NCBI RefSeq assembly: GCF_033115175.1
Contig: NC_084833.1
Location: forward strand, 55,576,716 to 55,640,715
DNA length: 64,000 bases
Source: Lepus europaeus
Lineage: Eukaryota > Chordata > Mammalia > Lagomorpha > Leporidae
Direction: 5' to 3'
A model generated the notes under the pieces. It ran no database searches, was not told the DNA's origin, and saw nothing but the letters and a program-made list of their open reading frames with translations. Positions 1 through 9,400 of this stretch are shown piece by piece; position 1 is the stretch's first letter, and every line of letters starts with the position of its first letter. The position numbers and the translations under genes were made by a program.

Positions 1-32
1 ACAAACTGAGAGAGAACTATTACATCACTTAC

Positions 33-154
33 CATTACAATATTCATTCTGTATAAGCATATGATCGTCTTCTGCCCAGGCAGAAAAATATCGAACCACA
101 TGAGAGTGCTGGCCAAGTACTGCATGAGCATATACCTCTCTCAAAGCATTCTGC
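33..154 (-). CDS. WEE1: WEE1 coding exon 5 (kinase N-lobe, hinge)
   Basis: This exon encodes 40 whole codons (residues 343-382 by in-window count) plus split codons at both ends. It is bounded by TTGTAG on the acceptor side and GTAAGT on the donor side. It carries helix C ([10 protein letters not shown], with the conserved Glu) and the hinge stretch MLIQNEYCN. The hinge Asn, Glu and Cys correspond to human Asn376, Glu377 and Cys379, which in the known family structure line the ATP and inhibitor pocket. The first base completes the Glu codon opened by exon 4. The next exon lies outside the window, so the HRD-equivalent and DFG-equivalent motifs cannot be seen. Confidence 0.95.
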
Positions 155-387
155 CTACAAGAAAATTGCAATCAATAGAAAAATAAATCATTTTTACTCA
201 AGCCTAAACTGAATTAATTTATCTGAAACTTCACAAAAACTTGACTTTTCTATTATTATACTAAAAACAGTTTGCTTAAGACACACGGTTAAAACTCATG
301 AGGGTTTCCAAAGGCTTCCATTAAAGACTGCCAAAAAGAAGACATCTTTTTGGCCCTAGCACTCAGGAAAGATTAAATTTTACTGTA

Positions 388-711
388 GGGGCCAGCACTG
401 TGGCATAGCGGGTAAAGCCGCCACCTGCAGTGCCAGTATCCCATGTGGGCGCCAGTTTGAGACCTGGCTGCTCCACTTTCGATCCAGCTCTGTGCTATGG
501 CCTAGAAAGCAGTGGAAGATGGCCCAAACCCTTGGGCCTCTGCACCCTTAGGCTCCTGCACCCGGAGGAAGCTCCTCACTCCTGGCTCCGGATTGGCACA
601 GCTCCAGCCGTATTGGCTGATTGGGGAGTAAACCAGCAGATGGGAGACCTCTCTCTCTCTCTCTCTCTCTGTGTAACTCTATCTTCAAATAAATAAATCT
701 TAAAAAAAAAT
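388..711 (+). repeat. CSINE type 2
   Basis: Full-length copy with GGGGCCAGCACTGTGGC head, CT run and AATAAATAAATCTT tail, in WEE1 intron 4. Confidence 0.9.
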
Positions 712-759
712 TTTCCTGTGAATTCATAGGTGTCAACTAGAAAAAAGGAAATTTAAGTT

Positions 760-1055
760 AAGGTCAGCATTGTAGCACAGTGGGTTAAGCTGCTACCTAC
801 AGGGCCAGAATCCCATATGGGTGCCAGTTCAAGCCCTGGCTGTTCTACTTTCAAACTAGCTCCCTGCTAATGCGCCTGGGAATGCAGGGGAACATGGCCT
901 AAGTACTTGGGTCCCTGCCACTCATGTAGAACCGGATGGAGTTCCAGGCTATAGTCTGGCCCAGCTCTGACAGTGGAGGCCATTTGGAGAGTGAACAAGC
1001 AGATGCAGAATCTAACTCTACCTTTCAACTAAATTTAAAAAAAACCAAAAAACCA
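760..1055 (+). repeat. CSINE type 2/3
   Basis: Head GGTCAGCATTGTAGCACAG; diverged body and an interrupted A-rich tail (AAAACCAAAAAACC). Confidence 0.85.
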
Positions 1056-1060
1056 AAAAA

Positions 1061-1408
1061 CTGGGGGCCGGCAACATGTCGTGGTGGGCTAATAAGCCTC
1101 CACCTGCAACACCAGCATCCCATACGTGTGCTGATTAGGGTCCCAGCTGCTCCTCTTCCAATCCAGTTCTCTGCCATGGCCTGGGAATGCAGCAGAGGAT
1201 GGCCCATGTGCTTGAGCCCCTGCACCCACATGGAAGACCTGGAAGAAGCTCGTGGTTCCTGGTTTCAGATTGGCCCAGGTTCAGCCATTGCGGCCATTTG
1301 AGGAGTAAACCAGAAAGAGGATAGAAAACCTCTCTGTCTTTCCATCTGTCTGTCTTTAGCTCTACCTCTCAAATAAATAAATAAAATCTTTAAAAAAAAA
1401 AAAAAAAG
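1061..1408 (+). repeat. CSINE type 2
   Basis: Head GGGGGCCGGCAACATGTCG, tail AAATAAATAAATAAAATC plus an A run; directly abuts the preceding copy. Confidence 0.88.
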
Positions 1409-1494
1409 TTTGTTAGGCTCTAAAATCAAACTACTCACAGTATTCCCCAAATCCAGTAACAACTAGTTAACAAAATTTCAAGGACTTGAGGAGT

Positions 1495-1770
1495 GAGGGA
1501 CTTTTCGCATAGTGGTTAAGATGCCTGCATCCCATATTGGAATGTTCTGCTCTACTCCTTTAGTTTCCTGCTAACCTGCATCGTAAGAGATAGCATGTGC
1601 TAGCCCAAGTACTTGGGTCCCTGTAACGCACACAAGAAATCATTAATTAGTGCCCAGTTCCTGACTCCAACGTGGCCTACCCCTGGCTATCGTGGACATT
1701 TCTGAGGTGAACAAGTACATGGCAGATCTTTGTCTCTGTCCCTTTCAAATAAAATGAAAATAAATCTTAA
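1495..1770 (+). repeat. CSINE type 3
   Basis: Diverged copy; the recognisable parts are the GTGGTTAAGATGCCTGCATCCC head and the AAATAAAATGAAAATAAATC tail. Confidence 0.75.
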
Positions 1771-1923
1771 AAGTTTTTTAATGAAAGTTTTTTTTTTTTT
1801 TAAAGGATGTGACTAAATTATTCTAACATCTCAAAAGTCAGGCAAAGTCAGTGTTCAATTACCGAAAACCTTAATGTATTTAACCACACACCAGACCAAA
1901 AAGACAAAAGGTTTAGCACATAC

Positions 1924-2096
1924 TCATCAACAGAGCCAGCCAATGGCTTTTTGGATCGCTTAATGGCATAAATGCATCCATCCAGCCTCTTCACACACTT
2001 GAACACAGAACCAAATTCTCCAGAGCCAATTTTCTCTAGCTCATGAAATTCTGTTGTATACCGTGACTTCATGTTGCTTTCAGTAATTGTAATCCT
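1924..2096 (-). CDS. WEE1: WEE1 coding exon 4 (glycine loop, catalytic Lys)
   Basis: This exon encodes 57 whole codons (residues 285-341) and two bases of Glu342. The kinase domain begins here: the glycine-rich loop GSGEFGSVF (about 308-316) is followed by the ATP-anchoring Lys in YAIKRSKK (Lys330, equivalent to human Lys328). The acceptor reads TTACAG and the donor GTATGT. The open frame runs on past the donor, but that extension does not resemble a kinase and is intronic. No lesion is seen. Confidence 0.96.
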
Positions 2097-2164
2097 CTGT
2101 AATAAAAAGCATATCCTTTTACTTAGTATATACTAAATTGATCTTCAGTACAGAAAGATAATTA

Positions 2165-2340
2165 AAAATGAATCTTAATGAAGAATGGGATGGGAGAGGG
2201 AGTAGGAGATGGGATGGTTAGCGGGCAGGAAGGAGGTTATGGGGGGAAAAAACTGCTATAATCCAAAAGTTGTACTTTCAAAATTTATATTTATTAAATA
2301 AAAGTTTTCTAAAATAAAAATGAAAAAATAAAAAGCATAT
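2165..2340 (+). mobile_element. L1 3' end fragment (rabbit-type)
   Basis: A G-rich purine stretch (GGGATGGGAGAGGG and GGAGGTTATGGGGGG) is followed by a tail rich in TATTTATTAAATAAAAG. This layout is typical of the rabbit L1 3' UTR. It sits in WEE1 intron 3, antisense to the gene. Confidence 0.65.
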
Positions 2341-2521
2341 CAAATATACATTATAAATATGTAAAAATGACTTTTTGCCATGGTAAAAGGACCATGTGTG
2401 AAGTTTAGAAATCATTGTAACTATGTTTAATGCTTATTTAACATGTACTTATCATGTGTTATTATTATTATTCAGCACTAAAAAACCAAATTTTCAGATA
2501 CAGTAAAAGTAAACTATTTAC

Positions 2522-2585
2522 TTTAGCAGGTCTTGTTTCATCTTCAAATTCATAATCACTGGCTTCCATGTCTTCACCACAGGAA
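2522..2585 (-). CDS. WEE1: WEE1 coding exon 3
   Basis: A short 64-base exon gives one base completing Asp263 and then 21 codons (residues 264-284). It encodes an acidic linker, SCGEDMEASDYE onward, ending RPAK just ahead of the kinase domain. The acceptor is TTTCAG. The donor GTAAAT is weaker than consensus. Its phases fit exons 2 and 4 exactly. It is too short to show as an open frame, so splice sites and family resemblance carry the call. Confidence 0.93.
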
Positions 2586-3019
2586 CTGAAAAAATATTAT
2601 GTAATTTTCCATCACTCTGAACAGATTGAGATCCAAAACTTCATCTGATAAGTGTACAATGAAATCGAATTTTAATGGACAAAAACATAAAAGCATTTAA
2701 TTCTGTAGTCACCAGATTCAGACAAGCTGAAGAAAATGGCTCAGCTTAGACATGCTCACTTGATGACATATCAAAACTGAAGCCTTTCTAAACTAACATT
2801 GTCTGCTTGCCTCACTTCTGACACCAGATTTCTTGCAAGATATCCAGGTATTTTATTCTTTCCTTTCCCACACTGCTCCTCCTCCACAGATAATTCATTA
2901 ATTTCTATCTTCTAGGGGATAAGTGCTAGTAAAGGAAAAAATTTCAAAGCACAAATATCTATGCTGTTCAACAGAAACTAAATTTTGATAAATATACCAA
3001 ACCAATTTTGGGTGAGGTG

Positions 3020-3297
3020 AGGGGCCAGCCATTGTGGCGCAGCAGGTTAAGCCTGTGCTTGCCACGCCAGCATCCGGTATTATCGCCAGTTCAAGCCTCA
3101 GCTGCTCTACTTCCAATACAGCTTCCTGCTAAACGTGCCCCCTATCAGCCTGGGAGACCTGGATGGAGCTCTGGGGCTCCTGGGTTCTGGCCTGGACCAA
3201 CCTACCCTTTGTGGGCATTTAGGGAGTGAACCAAGGATGGATGATCTCTCTCCCTCTGTTACTCTGTCAAAATAAATCAATCTTTAAAAAAAAAAAT
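3020..3297 (+). repeat. CSINE type 2/3
   Basis: Head GGGGCCAGCCATTGTGGCGC, tail AAAATAAATCAATC plus A run, in WEE1 intron 2. Confidence 0.88.
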
Positions 3298-3336
3298 CTT
3301 TGTTGGTTTGGGGAAGCAAATTGTTAAATGACTTAC

Positions 3337-3542
3337 TCATTCCAATACACTCTCTTTCTTCGACGACATGTTCCTGAAGAATGAAGCAACAAGGAATCCG
3401 GAGTAAAAGGATTAATATTCACTTGAGGGGTCTGTCGTGTGTCAAATTCCCTTTTTCCGGATTTTTCTGTATCCATGAATAGAGAACCACCCCGGAGTTT
3501 AACAGAGCTGGAATCAATTCCTCGAGCTTTGGAGAGCAAACT
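3337..3542 (-). CDS. WEE1: WEE1 coding exon 2
   Basis: This exon encodes 68 codons (residues 195-262) plus two bases of Asp263. It covers the regulatory linker between the N-terminal domain and the kinase domain, including VNINPFTPDSLLL, a conserved WEE1 segment, and the basic CRRRKR stretch. The acceptor is CCCTAG and the donor GTAAGT. Met217 (ATG at 3476-3474) falls at the position where the short human WEE1 isoform is thought to start, so a transcript beginning in intron 1 could still make an intact kinase. Confidence 0.96.
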
Positions 3543-3828
3543 CTAGGGGAGGAGAAATAAAATTTTTAGGATCTGCACCCTGAACAGCCCTCTCAACCCA
3601 ATTTTCCACCAGCCTTTCCTGGGGCAGAACGCAAAGCAACACACAGGCCTTTGTTATACTGCAAGCAAAATACACTGGCCACAGAACAAGTCTCAAGCTA
3701 GAAACTAACTACCTTTTTGGGAAAAGATAACAAAGTGAAATCGGTCTGTAGGCCGAAAAAGAATATTTATGCGGGCTAAAACAGTTCATTTTGGTGGCCA
3801 AAAGTTAACCAGCCTTTTTTCAACTCAT

Positions 3829-3838
3829 CTAAAAATAG
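3829..3838. promoter_or_regulatory. MEF2-type motif in WEE1 intron 1
   Basis: CTAAAAATAG is a perfect match to the MEF2 consensus CTA(A/T)4TAG, beside the left edge of the CpG island. It is a single short motif, so function is inferred only. Confidence 0.3.
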
Positions 3839-4567
3839 AAAGCAGCCAGTCCCACAAAAGCTCCCCTCCCCCCTCTGAATAGGGCTTTGGAAGCCACCTC
3901 CGCGGGACTCCGCCCCTCATTCCGCCGCGGGCGAGGCGGCTAATCAGCAGTAAAGCTCCCAGGCGCACGTACTCCTCCAGGTTTATGACTAACGGTACCG
4001 CGAAAACAAAACGGACGCTGCAGAAGCTCCCCTTTCCCTGCTAACCCCACTGAGGAGGTGTGTCTAAATCTGCTGTGCCCGGACCGCTTTGCAGGCGGCG
4101 AGCTGCAGGCACAGCGGCAGGTGCGGCACACCTCCCGAAGACGCCGGACCCACGGCAGGCGGTGCCCCGCGGACCCCAGGAGACACACCAGCTTACCCGA
4201 CACTCGGGGTCGGGCCAGGGGCGTGCGCGCCGCCAGGAGCCCGCAGGCCAGCCTCCACTCCCAGGCCCCTGCAGACCTCAAACTTTCCCCGGCGCGCCAC
4301 ACCACACCAAACCACAAGTGCAAGGTTTCCTTTTTTTTTTTTCAACCGAACTCCTTCTGCCCGCGCCGCCCAAATTACAGGCCCCGTGGCTGCGTTTAAA
4401 AGGCACCATATGGCTCGGGAGTGTCAGGCGGCCGCGCCAGCACCCGGCCAGCATCCTAGCGAACCACGTTAGCGGGCAGCCCGGCTCCAGGAGGGGCGGC
4501 AAACCCTCGGCCACCCGGACGGCGCCCTTCTGCCCCTTTGTCAGCCCAAGAAGTCGCCCATTGTGCA

Positions 4568-4577
4568 GTTACATAAT
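4568..4577 (-). promoter_or_regulatory. D-box (PAR-bZIP/NFIL3 site) 1, WEE1 intron 1
   Basis: Read on the minus strand this is ATTATGTAAC, a perfect match to RTTAYGTAAY, the site bound by DBP, TEF, HLF and NFIL3. A MYB-type TAACGG lies at 4580-4585. It is inside the CpG island, 206 bases downstream of the exon 1 donor. Binding is inferred. Confidence 0.5.
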
Positions 4578-4673
4578 CTTAACGGACAACTTCTGGGCAG
4601 GGCCCACACGAGGGGCTGCCAACTTTGGGTGGCGGCGCAGAAGAGCGAGCGGGGGGAGGGGGGTGCGGCCGGG

Positions 4674-4687
4674 CGGTTATGTAACCG
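4674..4687 (+). promoter_or_regulatory. D-box 2 in a short inverted repeat
   Basis: GTTATGTAAC (4676-4685) is a second perfect RTTAYGTAAY match, flanked so that 6-base arms (CGGTTA and TAACCG) form an inverted repeat around TG. It is 108 bases from D-box 1 and about 100 bases inside intron 1. An AT-rich 10-mer like this is unusual in such GC-rich DNA. Confidence 0.55.
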
Positions 4688-4782
4688 AACCCGGGCCGCG
4701 GCGCGCTCGGCCCCGGCGCCGCGGCCTTTTTAAAAGGCTCGGCCGGCCGCCCGGCGCGGGCCCTGGCCGCCAGGCCTCTCAC

Positions 4783-5364
4783 CTTGGGCGTGTGCGGCGT
4801 GTCGAAGAGCCGCAGCTTGCGGAAGGTCTTGTGCGGCGGCGTGCCCGGCTGGTCCGGCAGCGGCGAGCAGGGGCCCTCGCTGGCCCTGCGCGACCCGCAG
4901 CCCCGCGGCGACGCGTCTCCCGGGCCGCCGCAGCGCACCGGCGAGAACGAGCTGCCCAGGAAGTAGGCGGCCGCCGGCGACTTCACGGGGGACGAGGAGC
5001 CGAAGCCCTCCTCCTCCCAGGAGTCGCCCTCGGCGCCGCCGCCGCCGCCCGCCCCGTCCGCGCTCGGGCAAGCGCCGGGCAGCAGCATGTCCACCTCCAG
5101 CTCCCCGGGGCTGCCAGGCGCCGGGCCGGGCGAGCGGCGGCGCTCGGGCCCGGGCTCCGCGGGGCTGCGGGCGGGCGGCAGCGGCGAGTCGGGCTCCTGG
5201 AAGGCCGAGTCCTCCCCAGTGCTGTGGCCGCTACCCTCCTCTTCCTCCTCCTCCTCCTCCTCCTCACAGTCGCTGCACGGCGAGAAGATCAGCTTCTGTC
5301 TCAAGCTACAGGCGGCCCCGGCGCGGCGGGGCGGTGGCGGCTGCTGCCGGCTCAGGAAGCTCAT
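4783..5364 (-). CDS. WEE1: WEE1 coding exon 1 (start codon, regulatory domain)
   Basis: This exon encodes residues 1-194, from MSFLSRQQPPPP to TPHTPK, and ends in phase 0 at donor GTGAGG. The start has G at -3 and there is no upstream ATG for about 300 bases. Visible features are a ten-Glu run (about residues 34-43), Ser-Pro and Thr-Pro sites typical of CDK targets, the SAFQEPDSP segment that in human holds the PLK1 phosphosite Ser53, and a cyclin-binding type RKLRLF motif near the end. The N-terminus is known to control stability (phosphodegrons for beta-TrCP) and localisation. Some low-complexity stretches (Gly-rich about 107-112) look slightly longer than I recall for human. Confidence 0.96.
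5237..5268. repeat. TCC/GAG triplet run in WEE1 exon 1
   Basis: CTCCTCTTCCTCC-type triplets encode the ten-Glu run on the minus strand. Pure triplet tracts like this can vary in length between individuals without breaking the frame. Confidence 0.8.
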
Positions 5365-5447
5365 CGCGGGCCTGGGGCCGGGGCCGAGGACCGGACAGCC
5401 GGGGTCCGCGGAGTCCAGCGCAAGGCCGGCCCAGGGGGCGGGTCCGC

Positions 5448-5453
5448 CACGTG
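5448..5453. promoter_or_regulatory. E-box CACGTG, WEE1 5' UTR/promoter
   Basis: Canonical CACGTG 84 bases upstream of the ATG. Circadian control of Wee1 by CLOCK:BMAL1 through E-boxes is established in mouse liver; this is a candidate equivalent. Confidence 0.55.
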
Positions 5454-5478
5454 CGACTGGGCGCGCCCGGGCGCGGAG

Positions 5479-5496
5479 GCGGCGGCGGCGGCGGCG
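5479..5496. repeat. GGC triplet run, WEE1 5' UTR
   Basis: About six uninterrupted GGC units in the presumed 5' UTR, likely to give a GC-rich leader structure. Confidence 0.7.
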
Positions 5497-5663
5497 AGAC
5501 TGCGTCGCGGCGGGCTGCGGCTCCGGGGCGCTCCGGGCTCCGGGCGGCGGCGATGGTGGTGGCGCGGACTGCCCCGCACAGGCTGCACAGCCTGGACGCC
5601 AAGGCAGGGGTCTCCGCAGGTCCAGCGCAAGTTCGGGCTCCGCGGCTTCCCGCGACCGTTAAC

Positions 5664-5669
5664 CACGTG
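5664..5669. promoter_or_regulatory. E-box CACGTG, WEE1 proximal promoter
   Basis: Second canonical CACGTG, 216 bases from the first, overlapping a MYB-type CCGTTA (5656-5661) on its left and followed by a CCAAT box at 5683-5687. The cluster marks the probable core promoter. Confidence 0.55.
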
Positions 5670-5682
5670 AACGCCCAGCCCA

Positions 5683-5710
5683 CCAATCCCCGCCCAGCTC
5701 CGGGTTTGAA
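5683..5710. promoter_or_regulatory. CCAAT box and CHR-like TTTGAA
   Basis: CCAAT at 5683-5687 (ATTGG read in the gene direction) and TTTGAA at 5705-5710, matching the cell-cycle homology region consensus. CCAAT plus CHR is the usual layout for G2/M genes bound by NF-Y and DREAM/MuvB; assignment is inferred. Confidence 0.4.
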
Positions 5711-5759
5711 AAAAAAGGAGGGCGCGACGTAGCCCGTGGGGGAGGGCCCAGCTACGCGA

Positions 5760-5771
5760 TTTTGGCGCGAA
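5760..5771. promoter_or_regulatory. E2F site upstream of WEE1
   Basis: TTTTGGCGCGAA contains the full E2F consensus TTTSSCGC. It lies about 400 bases upstream of the WEE1 ATG in a repeat-free CpG island. Confidence 0.6.
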
Positions 5772-6430
5772 CTGTTGGCTCCGCCCCCGCTCGGCGCCGC
5801 GCCTGGCCTGGGCGGGTCCCGGCGCCGCCCGCCTATGAGGGAGCCCCGGCGGCCGGGGGCCCGACCCGGCCGAACCCGGACACCGCCCGGATGGGGCCGG
5901 GCCCCGGAGCCGAGGCGGCCTCCTGGGAGGGGCGAAGGGTGCGGGGCTTTCCCCGACCGAAACGAACGCGGCCTCCTCGCCGCTCCTCGGGCTTCCCGGG
6001 GTCCGAAGCAGGGCGGGCGGCCGAGGAGCGTCCCTGAGCCCTTACGGGCCTGGAAGAAGCGGGGACCGCGTGGCTTCGGGCAGTGCCCGCGGCGGCCGTC
6101 TCCTGCCCGGTGTCCCCCTGGGGCCAGGCCACTGGGCGTTGTGGGCGTGGCTGTGGGCCGTCACGTTCCGTGGTCGAGGTCCGAGCCGCGGATGGTGACT
6201 CCGCCTCCGGTCCGTCCGGAGCAGTGCGAGCCGCCGCCGTGGGGAGCCCGCCCGCCGAAGTCTGGCGGCACTGTGGGGGCGGCCTCCGTGCCTCAGTTTC
6301 CCCCTGGGGCGGCTGCACGGGGGGCGTGTCGCCGCGAGGTGACCTCCCCCAGGCGGGAAGTCCCCTCCAGTAGACCCAAGGCCGGACCACCGTAAATAGA
6401 AGCAGCAGCAGAGGCGGCCCTAGCACGAAG

Positions 6431-9400
6431 CTAGGTGCCCCCCGTGCGTCCGGGGTGTTTATCTTTGTTTGCCTGCACGTGGACAGCTGTTGGCAAAACC
6501 ACTGGCCCGCTTCGCTGCAGACTTAAGTTCTCATTGGGGTGGGGGGAAAACCTCTTCTGGTGCTCTACGAAAATGTTACTCAGCAAATCCCTTATTGCTC
6601 ATACAAGTTTCTTCCAATTTTTCTGTTGTAAATAACTCCCTGAAGAACATTTTTGCATCTCTCTTGTTTGTGGGGTTTTTTATTTTTTAAGGATACATTC
6701 CTGGAGTGGGAATTACTGGGTCATAGGATGTAAGCCCCCACACAGTGGCAGTGGATTAGGGCATGCTCATCAGTGGGCATTTAAGCTTTGTTAATGTGGT
6801 TTTGTTGCTCTAATTGCTATTACTGGACAGTTGTCCTGGGTCTAACATTTCCATTTTATTTCTGTTGTCTGTTTTTCTTATGGTAGTACTTTATGGCTGT
6901 TAACACAGTTGTATGTATTTTCACTTTTCAAAAATTAAATCCATTCAAGCTGAATTTCTAATGAAAATACAGCTTCATGCTTCACACATTCCGTGGGCAG
7001 CTTCCTGGTGCACAGCTGAAGATAGTACAGGGTCAACAGCTGTCTCCTTCAGGTGTTTGCTAAGTGATATATAAATGTCTTCTTTTGTGTGTCAAGCCGA
7101 ACTTAATTTTAAGCTCTTGGAGGACAAGAAGTCTATGCTGGTGCTGGTGCTCAAGGGGCAGCATTCTCTGCTCCAGTGGCCTTCCTCCAACACCTCCCCT
7201 CCTGTCACTCTTGATATGGAGAGTTGACATTTTCTCTATATTATGTGAAGTGTCAATACAAAAAAGAACTTTAGAAACTGCTATGTATTGCTCTGTAACT
7301 CAAGGGATGTGTGAAAACAGTGTGCTTTCTCAGGGGAGAGGGGTATGAAAGCTCCTTGGGTGCCTGCCCCCAGCTCTCCTGGGGCTCCTGTATAGAATTC
7401 TGTCCCCGTGGCTAATCCTGTAATCTCGGGTCCCCCCCCCCCCAGCTCTTTCACAACACACTGCTGTATTTCCATTTCCTTAACAGCCTTATATTTATCT
7501 CGGTGTTGTTGATGTCTATCACCTAGAAAAACGAGATTCCTGAGGCTAGGGACCTTCTCTATCTTGTTGATTGCAGCATTCTGATATGGCTTAGTGCTCA
7601 CTATCATGTGAGCTTAATAAAAGAGCCCTTACTTAAAATATTTTTTGGCTTATTTGCTTCCTTAAATTGTTATGTTTGCAGATTAATTTGCCTATTTAAG
7701 ATTCTGAACAGAAGATTATAACTCTGTTAAGTTTGTAGAGGTTAGCAGGTATCACACATTTTCTTTCCTTTTTTTTTTTTTTTTTTTTTCTTCTCTGTGG
7801 TCTTTGTCCGCTGCTCTTCCCTCTCGTAATAAGAACTGAAGTGGTACACAAGTCCCCTCCTATCCCTTCAGTCCTCAGCCCGCTCCCCCTTCCTAGTGGT
7901 AAACAGTCTGAACCCTGGCTTTTGTTTATCAACTCCTACTTTGCCACCTGTCTGCTTCCCTAAACTGGGAAGTTCTTCAAGGAGGCCAAGGTGAAACAGC
8001 CTGGGTTCTAGAAGACAAGGGCAGAGCTCCTGGTCCACAAGCCAAGCCTGTGAGTTCTCGGCACACAGGTCCCTGTGCAGAACCTTGAAGGTAAGTTCCC
8101 AAAAAGTGTAGAGAGTGGCCATGGGGAAGAAGGAATTGTCACAAAGTTGGAAAGGAGTCTTGGTGCTGGGGCTGCCTCCTCTCCCAAGCCTTTCCTGGAT
8201 TCTGGAACTTCCTGCTGCCTTGCACACTGACTGGGTATGCTCTGACTTTGCTTACTTGTCTGGCTGCCCTCCCATCCGGGACTGGAACCAAGTTTTGTTT
8301 ATCTGTAGAGACACCATACACGGCGGTTCATTGGCCTGGGAGAGAGTGCTTAATACACGTTTCAGGAATAATCAAATAAAAATCTAGTGGTCTTTAAAAC
8401 AAAAGTGCCCAAATGAAGCAGAAACCTGGGCCGTGCGTCCCATGACTGGGACTGTGGCATGGTGTTATGGTTGAACTCCAGCGACGTCCTAACTGAAATT
8501 TCAAGTGACTGTACTGATTTTTCAAATTTCACGCTCCTCCAAGTACAGCACACACTGTCCCCAGAGAGAAGTTCCACCCACCTGCCCCAGGATATCTTAT
8601 TCAAATTTCCAGTTCCTCTCCCCAGCCGGTGTTGTCTCTAACTGGAGTGTTGCTAGGCAACTTTGCAGAATCCACATGTTTGTGGTAATGTTGTAATAAC
8701 TGAGTAAAACTCTTGCCTCTAGCTGTTGGGAGAACAAACTTAACCTGTTTATCCTCTTTACAAAGACTCGTGACTTAGCCAGTAAAAGGCTTTAATACCA
8801 CTATTGTCCAGCCATTCTCCCTTCCTTAGCAGCAAAACAGGCAAGGTTCTAGCCCTGAAGATGTAAAATGGAAGTTGCGGATCACTCTGCCAAGTACTTT
8901 CAATACAGCACGGGAAGACGTGCCTGGTCTTCTCAGCCTGAGCCTTGCCCTTTTGAACCAAATCCTTCGGAACCAGGGATTTCTCTCAGTGTTGCAGTCT
9001 GTAGGAATGTTTCGTAAGACTAGAGATAGATAGACTTTACCCAGAGCTAAATATTTTCTAGTGAATGCTTTTGATTTTGGAGAAACAATCAGTGTTTCTA
9101 AATTTAGAACCTACTCTGATTCATCTGTAATTTTTAAAAAAAAAGTCAAATCCGTTTTTCACTTACAAAACAAATAATATACTAACAACAAAAGTTGAGC
9201 TTTCTTCATCTTCCTTGTTACCTTTACCTCTCACCTGTGCTTGTTCTCTCCACAAACCTCAGACTACCTCAGCCCAGCTCTGACTGTTCCCAACCGCCGG
9301 CTGGCCCCAGCTTTCCAGATCTCAGGCTAGAATGTGGCAACTCCTGGCCCTGCTCCCTGTGTGACCGCTCAGGTACGGATTGGATTTCTCCACCTCGTCA

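Larger units (their letters stand above)
1..5660 (-). other. WEE1: WEE1 gene, 5' part (promoter to exon 5)
   Basis: WEE1 is the nuclear protein kinase that phosphorylates CDK1 on Tyr15 and so delays mitotic entry. Five coding exons on the minus strand join with consistent phases (0, 2, 0, 2, then 1) into 382 whole codons, from the initiator Met to the kinase hinge. The remaining kinase domain and C-terminus are off the left edge. Introns are 1,240, 751, 425 and 1,769 bases and all use GT-AG. The transcription start is not visible directly; the right end is set near the E-box and CCAAT cluster. Identification rests on the recognised N-terminal and kinase sequences. Confidence 0.95.
3890..6430. 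promoter_or_regulatory. CpG island over WEE1 promoter, exon 1 and intron 1
   Basis: This stretch is very rich in G+C and CpG, in sharp contrast to the AT-rich, SINE-filled flanks, and contains no transposable element. It has several GC boxes (GGGCGG or CCGCCC). It covers most of WEE1 intron 1, all of exon 1, the 5' UTR and about 0.7 kb of upstream DNA, so it is the constitutive promoter region. Long open frames on both strands here are a side effect of few AT-rich stop codons. Confidence 0.92.

Noticed and set aside
388..470. tRNA-like A and B boxes at the head of CSINEs
   Set aside because: They are the tRNA-derived promoters of SINEs; there is no intact cloverleaf, so no tRNA gene is called.
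1848..1923. Continuation of the WEE1 exon 4 frame past 1924
   Set aside because: It begins exactly at a GTATGT donor and leaves the kinase family sequence, so it is intron.
4060..5670. A 536-codon plus-strand open frame and several 100-260 codon frames over the CpG island
   Set aside because: They are antisense or shifted shadows of WEE1 exon 1 and GC-rich flanking DNA, with Arg/Ala/Gly/Pro-heavy translations typical of such DNA. Only the minus-strand frame starting at 5364 matches a known protein.
5736..6426. Frames of 197-219 codons upstream of WEE1 on both strands
   Set aside because: Low-complexity translations from CpG-island DNA, no conserved domain, no splice context.
5300..6430. A ZNF143 binding site (ACTACAATTCCC type) in the WEE1 promoter, which would link the two neighbours
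   Set aside because: No convincing match was seen on either strand.
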